A stretch of DNA of 64,000 nt from PHAA01 sp022706565 (lineage in GTDB: Bacteria > Bacillota > Syntrophomonadia > Syntrophomonadales > Syntrophomonadaceae): positions 186,001-250,000 of the forward strand of contig JAXGLD010000003.1 of the NCBI GenBank assembly GCA_040769385.1. Reading direction: 5' to 3'. The notes beneath the pieces were generated by a model that saw only the letters and a list, made by a program, of their open reading frames with translations, made no database searches and had not been told where the DNA came from. Position numbers and translations under genes: made by a program. Positions 57,461 to 64,000 of the stretch are shown in pieces (position 1 is the first letter of the stretch; every line of letters begins with the position of its first letter).

Positions 57461-57904
57461 ATGAAAATAGTTTTCTTGGGTACCATCGGCATATATCATC
57501 CGATCTTGGCAGCCCACCTTTATCTCGGCCGTGAATTGAACGATGACAATAGTCACTTGTCCGGTTGGGGGGATTTCAGCCAGGAGGATTCAGGCTATCC
57601 GATATTGGTGGGACAGGATAGCCTTGGTAATCAAGTGTACGCTTTGGGCGCCGGGATTGAAGTAACCATGACCAGAGAGACCATAAAACAGTTGGTTGAG
57701 ATTCTTGGTCATTCTCCGGATGAGCTGCTTATCAAGACGATATCAGTTCAAACGGAAATAGCACTGATTTATCTATACCGGATGGCTGCGTTCAGGATAC
57801 TGCAAAAACCTATAAATGCAGTCGTCGCCCGCCTGTTGAGGCCGGAGTACGCATCCCTGCAAAGACAGGTCGATGAATTCAAAGCAGAGGCCAGATTTTC
57901 GTAA
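57461..57904 (+). CDS. DUF3189-like protein (second of two)
   Basis: A 147-residue protein related to the gene before it: it starts IVFLGTIGIYHPILAAHLYLG, aligning with the start of the first copy, and has the same glycine-rich turn around DSLGNQVYALG. The C-terminal half has diverged and ends in a helical segment. The ATG has only a weak ribosome binding site. Probably arose by tandem duplication; function unknown. Confidence 0.72.
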   Translation: MKIVFLGTIGIYHPILAAHLYLGRELNDDNSHLSGWGDFSQEDSGYPILVGQDSLGNQVYALGAGIEVTMTRETIKQLVEILGHSPDELLIKTISVQTEIALIYLYRMAAFRILQKPINAVVARLLRPEYASLQRQVDEFKAEARFS

Positions 57905-58019
57905 ATGAAGTCTGGTCTTTTTGCACATCTTGCGCCGAGACCGCATATCGAAGATAATTGATACGGCACCTTTTTCCAAGATGTCCCTTTGCATTAAGCT
58001 GTATCAGGTGGTGGTATTT

Positions 58020-59351
58020 ATGGCAGGTCGTATCAGTGGCGTAAGCAATGGCAGCATAGCAGCCGAGTTGGCAATTGTCCCCGGCGATACGCTCATTGCC
58101 ATCAATGGCCAACCTATCAACGACATCCTCGATTACGAATTCCAGGCCCAGGATGACACCCTGGTGGTGGAAATTGAGAAGTTCAATGGTGAAACCTGGC
58201 TGCTGGAGATTGACAAGGATTACGATGAAACGCTGGGGTTGGAATTTGAAGAACTGGTCTTTGATAGGCTGAGGCCGTGCTCCAACCGTTGTATTTTTTG
58301 CTTTGTCGACCAGCTGCCGGAGAACATGCGGGGTTCACTTTATATCAAGGATGACGACTACCGTCATTCCTTCATAAACGGCAACTTCATCACCTTGACC
58401 AACCTACGGGATAAGGATTGGGACAAGATAATCCGGATGCATTTGAGTCCTCTCTATGTATCGGTCCATTGTACCCAAACCGAGCTCAGAGAAAAAATGC
58501 TTATGAACCGCCGGGCGGGGAGTGTAAAGCAGGACCTACAGCGTTTACACGAAGCAGGAATCCAGGTCCATACCCAGGTGGTAGTGTGCCCGGGTTGGAA
58601 TGATGGAGGGGTCCTGCAGGAGACGATCGAGGATTTGGCTTCACTATATCCCGGAGTGCTTTCGGTGGGACTGGTTCCGGTAGGAATGACCGGGCATCGG
58701 TCGGGCCTTCCCGAACTCACTTCAGTATCGGCTGATTTGGCAGGGGCTATCATAGAAGCGACCAATGCCAACCAAGCCAGGTTTAGACAGGCTTTGGGGG
58801 TCGGATTTGTTTATGCGGCGGATGAATTCTATATCAAAGCCGGCCGCCCTATTCCTTCGGCTGATTATTATGATGACTTCTGCCAGATCGAGAATGGCAT
58901 AGGTCTGTCTCGTGTCTTCCTGGAGGAATTCCATGAACTGGAGCCTGGTCTGCCGGATACCGTGCCGTCTACCCAGGTTTACATTGTTACCGGTCAATCA
59001 GCTAGGGTAGTATTGGCGCCGGTGATAAAACGACTTAATCAAATTGAAGGTCTGAATGTGCAGCTAATAGAAGTCAGTAACCAGTTTTTCGGCGGGGGAG
59101 TGACGGTAACTGGACTTTTGACCGGCCGAGATATTCTGGCTGCATTAGGGCAAGCTTACTGGGGCCAAAAGGTGATAATACCCGATATCGTCTTACGGGA
59201 TGGATGCACGGTATTGTTAGATGATATAGAAATCGATGAGATAAGAAGAGTCAGCGGTGCAGATATACGGATTGCCGCAAGCAGTGCTCCCGGGCTGATT
59301 GAATCCCTGCTGGGGATCGCCGCCAATAATAATGGAGATGAACGGAGGTAG
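58020..59351 (+). CDS. DUF512 radical SAM-like protein with PDZ domain
   Basis: A 443-residue protein of the family described as putative radical SAM enzyme TIGR03279. A short PDZ-like domain (about 1-65, LAIVPGDTLIAINGQPIND) precedes the CSNRCIFCFVDQLP motif with Cys87, Cys91 and Cys94, the CX3CX2C pattern of SAM radical enzymes. Then come YRHSFINGNFITLTNL and the DUF512 C-terminal domain (EFYIKAGRPIPSADYYDDF, GRDILAAL). I prefer the ATG at 58020, preceded by AGGTGG; the frame is open upstream but not family-like. It ends two bases before der, a common clostridial pair. Substrate unknown. Confidence 0.9.
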   Translation: MAGRISGVSNGSIAAELAIVPGDTLIAINGQPINDILDYEFQAQDDTLVVEIEKFNGETWLLEIDKDYDETLGLEFEELVFDRLRPCSNRCIFCFVDQLPENMRGSLYIKDDDYRHSFINGNFITLTNLRDKDWDKIIRMHLSPLYVSVHCTQTELREKMLMNRRAGSVKQDLQRLHEAGIQVHTQVVVCPGWNDGGVLQETIEDLASLYPGVLSVGLVPVGMTGHRSGLPELTSVSADLAGAIIEATNANQARFRQALGVGFVYAADEFYIKAGRPIPSADYYDDFCQIENGIGLSRVFLEEFHELEPGLPDTVPSTQVYIVTGQSARVVLAPVIKRLNQIEGLNVQLIEVSNQFFGGGVTVTGLLTGRDILAALGQAYWGQKVIIPDIVLRDGCTVLLDDIEIDEIRRVSGADIRIAASSAPGLIESLLGIAANNNGDERR

Positions 59352-59353
59352 TT

Positions 59354-60676
59354 ATGGCCAAACCGGTAGTGGCGATAGTAGGTCGTCCCAATGTGGGCAA
59401 ATCAACGTTATTTAACCGTCTGGTAGGAGCCCGTAAGGCCATCGTCGAAGATATTCCAGGCGTGACTCGTGACCGCCTGTATGACGTCACCGATTGGGCC
59501 GGCCGTGAGTTTGTGATCATAGATACCGGGGGGATACGTTTTGACGAAGGTGATATCTTCGCCCGGGAGATAAAAATGCAGGCCCAGCTGGCCATCGAGG
59601 AAGCCGATGTTATAATGCTGGTACTGGATACCCAGGAAGGCATAACTCCTGAGGATGAACAGGTGGCCAACCTGCTGCGGCGAAGTCAGAAACCGGTAGT
59701 GCTGGCAGCTAACAAAGTGGAAAACTTTGACCGCCAAATGGAATACTTCGAGTTCTATAATCTGGGATTGGGCGATCCTATCCCGGTTTCGGCCATGCAC
59801 GGCAGAAATATTAATGAACTGCTGGATGCGGTAGTGGACAAATTCGCACCCGCCCAGGAATACCCGGAAGATGCCGAAGCGATTAAGATAGCGATAGTAG
59901 GTCGTCCCAATGTGGGCAAGTCTTCGTTGGTAAACGCCCTGCTGGGCGAGGAAAGGGTGATCGTCAGTGACACCCCCGGCACCACCCGCGACTCCATCGA
60001 TACCCCTTTTGAATATGAAGGTAATCGATACATTCTGATAGACACTGCTGGAATCCGCAAGAAATCCAGGATCACCGAGGCCACGGAAAGATACAGTGTA
60101 ATACGTTCCTTGAAGAGCGTGGAACGGGCTGATGTGGTGCTGATAATGCTGGACGCCAGCGAGGGGGTCATCGAACAGGATAAAAGGATCGCCGGTTACG
60201 TTCATGAACAGGGCAAGGCTAGCGTTATCATCGTCAATAAATGGGATCTGATTGAAAAAGACGGCCAGACGATGAACAAATTCGATAAAGACATAAGAGA
60301 GGAATTGAAGTTCCTGGCCTACTGCCCGATCCTATATGTTTCGGCCCTGACCCGGAAGAGGATATTTAAAATACTGGAGCTGGTGGATTTTGTGTCTGAC
60401 CAGCACAATCGCCGGGTACAGACGTCGGAGTTGAACCAGGTAGTAAACGAAGCCATGCTGCTGAATCCGCTGCCGGGAGGCGGGGGCAGAAAAATCAAGA
60501 TATATTATGCCGCCCAGGTGCACACCGCGCCGCCTACTTTTGTTTTCTTTGCCAATTATCCGGAAAAGGTCCATTTTTCATACCTGCGCTACTTGGACAA
60601 TGCCCTGCGTAAAAACTTCGGTTTCGAGGGCACACCAATCCGCTTGATCGTACGCAAGCGTGAGAAGACGCCCTAA
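59354..60676 (+). CDS. der: GTPase Der (EngA), ribosome assembly factor
   Basis: Required for 50S ribosome subunit assembly. The 440-residue protein has two tandem GTPase domains, each with GRPNVGKS (first at residue 9, second near 182), DTPG/DTGG switch II motifs, and NKVE / NKWD specificity motifs. The C-terminal KH-like domain (about 355-440) includes KIYYAAQVHTAPPTFVFFAN. The ATG follows CGGAGG, two bases after the DUF512 stop codon. Confidence 0.97.
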   Translation: MAKPVVAIVGRPNVGKSTLFNRLVGARKAIVEDIPGVTRDRLYDVTDWAGREFVIIDTGGIRFDEGDIFAREIKMQAQLAIEEADVIMLVLDTQEGITPEDEQVANLLRRSQKPVVLAANKVENFDRQMEYFEFYNLGLGDPIPVSAMHGRNINELLDAVVDKFAPAQEYPEDAEAIKIAIVGRPNVGKSSLVNALLGEERVIVSDTPGTTRDSIDTPFEYEGNRYILIDTAGIRKKSRITEATERYSVIRSLKSVERADVVLIMLDASEGVIEQDKRIAGYVHEQGKASVIIVNKWDLIEKDGQTMNKFDKDIREELKFLAYCPILYVSALTRKRIFKILELVDFVSDQHNRRVQTSELNQVVNEAMLLNPLPGGGGRKIKIYYAAQVHTAPPTFVFFANYPEKVHFSYLRYLDNALRKNFGFEGTPIRLIVRKREKTP

Positions 60677-60756
60677 CCTGCGGGGGGGCAGTTGAAGCGG
60701 CGACGGAGTAGTTCTTGGGCCTGTTAAGACTGGGAGAGGAAAGGTTGGGTGAGGCT

Positions 60757-61353
60757 ATGAGCGAACTCGGGGTATTGCTGGTACTGTTGTCATATCTAAT
60801 TGGGTCGATTCCGTTTTCCTTTATATTCAGCCGTTTCCTGGGCGGTGTGGACATTCGTACCAAAGGAACCGGAAATGTGGGAGCCACCAATGTGTTGCGT
60901 TCGGTGGGGGTTAAAATAGCCATTGCCGCATTGGCGGGCGATTTGGCCAAAGGCCTTCTGGCCGCCTGGTGGGGCAGTTATTTCGGTGGTCCTGGTCTGG
61001 GGGCAGTATGCTCGGTTGCGGTTGTGGCAGGACATTGCTGGCCCGTTTTTCTCCGTTTCCGGGGCGGCAAGGGAGTGGCCACCGCGGCGGGAGTCATATT
61101 TATGTTGTTCCCTATGGTTGGATTGCTGGAAGCGGTGGTTTTTTTCACTGTAGTAGGGTTGAGCCGCTATGTTTCCCTGGGCTCGGTGACCGCAGCTCTG
61201 GCATTTCCCTTCCTGGTCCTTCTGACCCATCAGCCCTCTCAGTATGTTGTGATGGCCATTATTATTGCCGCCATTATTGTGTATCGCCACCGCAGTAATA
61301 TAGAAAGAATCCGTAAAGGTACCGAGAGCAAGGTGAATGAGAAGGCTTTATGA
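60757..61353 (+). CDS. plsY: Glycerol-3-phosphate acyltransferase PlsY
   Basis: An integral membrane enzyme that acylates glycerol 3-phosphate from acyl-phosphate. The 198-residue form has five or so membrane segments and the loops SYLIGSIPFSFIFSRFLGG, GTGNVGATNVLRSVG, LAGDLAKGLLAAW, and FRGGKGVATAAGV. I take ATG 60757, where the conserved protein begins; the frame is open to TTG 60715. It works between GpsA (next gene) and PlsC (50.2 kb). Confidence 0.94.
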   Translation: MSELGVLLVLLSYLIGSIPFSFIFSRFLGGVDIRTKGTGNVGATNVLRSVGVKIAIAALAGDLAKGLLAAWWGSYFGGPGLGAVCSVAVVAGHCWPVFLRFRGGKGVATAAGVIFMLFPMVGLLEAVVFFTVVGLSRYVSLGSVTAALAFPFLVLLTHQPSQYVVMAIIIAAIIVYRHRSNIERIRKGTESKVNEKAL

Positions 61354-61376
61354 TCTAAGAATATAGGGAGGTATAA

Positions 61377-62411
61377 ATGATCAGGAAAATATGCATTTTG
61401 GGTGCCGGCAGTTGGGGTACAGCTCTGGCTACCCTTCTGGGCAAGAATGAATACCGGGTGGTATTGTGGGGCCGGGAGGAAGACGGGGTGGAGCAAATCA
61501 CCACCCTGCGTGAGAACCGCCGCTTCCTTCCTGGGGTAGTGGTCCCCGACACGGTGACCTCCACCACGGACATGGCACAAGCCATAGACGGGGCAGACTG
61601 GGTGGTTCTGTCGGTGCCATCCCAGGCCCTGCGGACGGTGCTGCAACAAGCCCGAGAATTTCTTAGACCGGATACATATTTGATTAACACCGCCAAGGGA
61701 TTGGAAATATCCACCGGTATGCGTATGGAGCAGGTGACGGAAGATGTCCTGGGTGCGGAAATAATCAAACGCTACGCCGTTCTTTCCGGTCCTAGTCATG
61801 CCGAAGAAGTCGGCCGGGCCATCCCTACTGCGGTTACGGTAGCATCGAGGTGTAAAGAAACCGCTTTTCTGGCTCAGGACCTGTTCATGTCTCCCAGTTT
61901 TCGGGTTTACACCAATCCGGATGTAGCCGGGGTGGAACTGGGGGGAGCCCTCAAAAATATCATCGCTCTGGCCACTGGTGTGGCTTATGGCTTGGGTTAC
62001 GGCGATAATACCATGGCCGCATTGATGACCCGCGCCTTGACCGAGATCATCCGGATGGGTGAATCCCTGGGCGGAGATCCCCGCACCTTTATCGGTTTGA
62101 GCGGACTGGGCGATTTGGTAGTCACCTGCGGGAGCCGCCATTCCCGCAACCGCCGGGCGGGAGAATTGATAGGCCAAGGTTTGAGTCTGGATGAAGCTTT
62201 GGAGCAGATAGGCATGGTTGTGGAGGGTGCGCCGACCTGCCGGATAGTACATAAAATGGCTTTGCAAGAAGGTATTGAGATGCCGATTACCCGGGCTTGT
62301 TACCAGGTATTGTACGAGAATCGCGACCCCCGCGAAGCGGTCCTTTACCTTATGCAGCGGCAGCGGAAGAACGAGACTGAAGATATCGGGGGATTATCCA
62401 CCGATTGGTAA
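61377..62411 (+). CDS. gpsA: Glycerol-3-phosphate dehydrogenase [NAD(P)+]
   Basis: Reduces dihydroxyacetone phosphate to glycerol 3-phosphate for phospholipids. The 344 residues show the Rossmann start ICILGAGSWGTALATLLG, NTAKGLE, GPSHAEEV, and the catalytic GALKNIIALATGVAYGLGYG with the active-site Lys and Asn, then GLGDLVVTCGSRHSRNRRAG. The ATG follows AGGGAGG. The der-(plsY)-gpsA-spoIVA order is shared with Bacillus. Confidence 0.96.
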   Translation: MIRKICILGAGSWGTALATLLGKNEYRVVLWGREEDGVEQITTLRENRRFLPGVVVPDTVTSTTDMAQAIDGADWVVLSVPSQALRTVLQQAREFLRPDTYLINTAKGLEISTGMRMEQVTEDVLGAEIIKRYAVLSGPSHAEEVGRAIPTAVTVASRCKETAFLAQDLFMSPSFRVYTNPDVAGVELGGALKNIIALATGVAYGLGYGDNTMAALMTRALTEIIRMGESLGGDPRTFIGLSGLGDLVVTCGSRHSRNRRAGELIGQGLSLDEALEQIGMVVEGAPTCRIVHKMALQEGIEMPITRACYQVLYENRDPREAVLYLMQRQRKNETEDIGGLSTDW

Positions 62412-62479
62412 CTAGAAAATAGAGTCATACATCCGTTACAAAGAGAATAAGTTTAGAAAAGACGGGGAAGGGCTGGTAA

Positions 62480-62507
62480 AAAGTGTGGCAAATATCACAC
62501 TTTTTTT
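62480..62507 (+). terminator. Rho-independent terminator after gpsA
   Basis: AAAGTGTG (62480-62487) pairs with CACACTTT (62496-62503) around an 8-base loop, with T to 62507. Confidence 0.88.
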
Positions 62508-62640
62508 CTTTTCTGGTTATAATCGTGAATCCGCATAAATATATTTATAGTGTTATAGCCGATTGTCCAATTACGAGGCTATCCTGATTCGGAGGGAGGA
62601 GCCGAATAAAAGTCTAAATCCAAGGGAGGGAGAAAGAGAA

Positions 62641-64000
62641 GTGGAAGGAAATAACATTTTAGACGACATCGCTGAAAGAACGGGGGGAGACATCTACTTA
62701 GGAGTAGTTGGCCCGGTAAGAACTGGCAAATCAACGTTTGTAAAAAGGTTCATGGATCTTATGGTACTGCCCAATATCCAGGACCTCTATGAACGGGAAC
62801 GTGCCAAAGATGAATTGCCCCAGAGCGGCGCTGGCAAGACCATCACAACTACCGAACCAAAGTTTGTGCCTAACGAAGCCGTAGAGATTTTCACCAAGAA
62901 CGGCATATCATTGAAGGTCCGCCTGATTGATTGCGTCGGTTATGCGGTGGAAGGTGCCCTGGGCTACGAAGAAGATGAAGAACCTCGCATGGTAAAGACT
63001 CCCTGGTTTGACTACGAGGTTCCCTTCGAAGAAGCGGCCGAGATAGGGACCAGGAAGGTAATTGCCGACCATTCCACCATCGGTATCGTAATGATCACCG
63101 ATGGCAGCATCAGTGACATCCCGCGGGCTAATTACATTGATGCCGAAGAGAGGGTCATCCGCGAACTTAAAGAAATCAACAAGCCCTTTGTGGTCTTGTT
63201 GAACTCTACCCATCCGTTTAACCAGGAAACCATGGCTCTGGTCGATGAACTGAGCAATAAGTATGAAGCCCCCATCATACCGATGGATGCAGCCAATGTA
63301 AGTTCGGAGCAGATACTTAGTATTCTGGAAGAAGTGCTGTACGAATTCCCGGTCCAGGAGGTCAATATCAGGCTGCCGTTGTGGGTGGATGAGTTGGATG
63401 AGGAATACTGGCTGAGGGCTGATTTGGAAGAAGCCATCCGCAATGTCCTGCGTGAAATTCAGAAGGTGCGCGACATTGACAAGGCTATCGAGAAGTTATC
63501 CGATATAGAAAATGTCAGTTATGTAAACCTGGAAGAAATGAACCTGGGAACCGGTACTGCCGCCATTGACGTCACGGTACCGGACGAACTGTTCTACAGA
63601 TCCTTGAGTGATGTGAGCGGATTCACGGTCGAAGGCAACCAGGATATCATTCGCATTATGAAGGACCTCAGTTTTGCCAGGAAGGAATATGAGAAGATAG
63701 CGCCGGCCCTGGCTGAGGTACAGGAGGCCGGATACGGGGTGGTGACCCCACGCCTCGAAGAGATGATCCTGGAAGAACCGGAACTGATCAGGCATGGCAG
63801 CCGATTTGGAGTTAGACTCAAAGCCAAGGCGCCATCGTTGCATATTATAAGGGCTGACATTACTACCGAGATAACCCCGATTATCGGAACCGAAAAACAG
63901 ACCGAAGAACTGGTGCGCTACATGCTGGACGAATTTGAGGAAAATCCCACCAAGATCTGGGAATCCAATATATTCGGCAAATCCCTGCATGATCTGGTGC
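62641..64000 (+). CDS. spoIVA: SpoIVA, spore coat basement ATPase (3' end outside the window)
   Basis: A mother-cell ATPase that polymerises on the forespore surface and anchors coat and cortex formation. The frame runs from GTG 62641 past the window's end, giving 453 residues of a usual 490 or so. The P-loop is GVVGPVRTGKSTFVKRFMDL, followed by TTTEPKFVPNEAVEI, RLIDCVGYAVEGALGY, and STIGIVMITDGSISDIPR. The start is preceded by AAGGGAGGGAG. It lies after gpsA as in Bacillus, behind a terminator, so it has its own (mother-cell) promoter, which I could not place with confidence. Confidence 0.96.
   Translation, partial: MEGNNILDDIAERTGGDIYLGVVGPVRTGKSTFVKRFMDLMVLPNIQDLYERERAKDELPQSGAGKTITTTEPKFVPNEAVEIFTKNGISLKVRLIDCVGYAVEGALGYEEDEEPRMVKTPWFDYEVPFEEAAEIGTRKVIADHSTIGIVMITDGSISDIPRANYIDAEERVIRELKEINKPFVVLLNSTHPFNQETMALVDELSNKYEAPIIPMDAANVSSEQILSILEEVLYEFPVQEVNIRLPLWVDELDEEYWLRADLEEAIRNVLREIQKVRDIDKAIEKLSDIENVSYVNLEEMNLGTGTAAIDVTVPDELFYRSLSDVSGFTVEGNQDIIRIMKDLSFARKEYEKIAPALAEVQEAGYGVVTPRLEEMILEEPELIRHGSRFGVRLKAKAPSLHIIRADITTEITPIIGTEKQTEELVRYMLDEFEENPTKIWESNIFGKSLHDLV

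Noticed and set aside
62516..62541. Sigma-E promoter for spoIVA (CATAAATA at 62534)
   Set aside because: The ATA-containing element upstream is too close; no acceptable -35 at 13-15 bases was found.
1..64000. CRISPR arrays, insertion sequences, prophage, tRNA or rRNA genes
   Set aside because: No spaced direct repeats, transposase or phage genes, or tRNA/rRNA signatures were recognised on reading both strands.

Overview
The window is a continuous stretch of chromosome from an endospore-forming, anaerobic Firmicute (class Clostridia). Gene content and order are most like Syntrophomonas and its relatives, but that placement rests on recognition and not on a search. Three points support it. There is a Bacillus-like sporulation backbone (spoIVB, spo0A, spoIIM, dacF-spoIIAA-spoIIAB-sigF, spoVAC-VAD-VAE, spoIIP, spoIVA). 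Anaerobe-type enzymes are present (FabK, NADP-type glutamate dehydrogenase, rubrerythrin, acyl-CoA dehydratase activases, a RACo-like protein, a SufBC-only Fe-S system). IspH is fused to ribosomal protein S1. Base composition is close to balanced, except for one AT-rich island near 3.5-4.3 kb. Almost all genes lie on the + strand. I see no phage, insertion sequence, CRISPR array, tRNA or rRNA.

Layout. 1-3.5 kb: the end of recN, then spoIVB and spo0A with a candidate sigma-H promoter and 0A boxes. 3.5-4.2 kb: two unrecognised AT-rich small genes. 4.3-5.1 kb: a preQ1-I riboswitch and a queuosine-precursor transporter. 5.2-8.8 kb: an XdhC-like Rossmann protein, an M20 peptidase, a divergent 41-residue gene that looks like mciZ with its own sigma-E-type promoter, nudF, and an endonuclease-Q-type protein. 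8.8-14.8 kb: CBS-type pyrophosphatase, spoIIM, xerD, deoB and pdp. 14.9-20.0 kb: dacF, the spoIIA operon, dodecin and spoVA. 20.0-24.6 kb: a three-gene acyl-CoA dehydratase-activase-like set and trpB2. 24.6-28.2 kb: trmK, a Nif3-like gene, hup, rnpB (minus strand) and a small membrane protein. 28.2-35.1 kb: RACo-like protein, a PHP phosphatase, a Ca2+/Na+ antiporter, a YlbF-family protein, gdhA and prsA. 35.2-44.0 kb: a flavin oxidoreductase (minus), then fabH-fabK-fabD-fabG-acpP-fabF-fabZ-accD-accA. 44.2-49.4 kb: sufC-sufB-lysR, pyruvoyl arginine decarboxylase with speE, and a rubrerythrin operon (minus). 49.5-64 kb: cmk, plsC, ispH-rpsA, a zinc ribbon protein, mobA, type 2 IPP isomerase, a DUF1614 protein, spoIIP, two DUF3189 proteins, a DUF512 radical SAM protein, der, plsY, gpsA and the start of spoIVA.

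How the parts work together. Spo0A, the spoIIA operon, spoIIM/spoIIP, spoIVB, spoVA and spoIVA cover sporulation entry, the first forespore sigma factor, engulfment, sigma-K checkpoint signalling, dipicolinate transport and coat basement assembly. The candidate MciZ would add mother-cell inhibition of FtsZ. The fab/acc block with plsC, plsY and gpsA covers fatty-acid and phosphatidate synthesis.

Most noteworthy observations: the mciZ candidate with a near-consensus sigma-E promoter; the apparent AUA start of the IPP isomerase gene; the Shine-Dalgarno/hairpin/start arrangement at spoIIAB; the orphan dehydratase-activase trio; and the minimal SufBC cluster.
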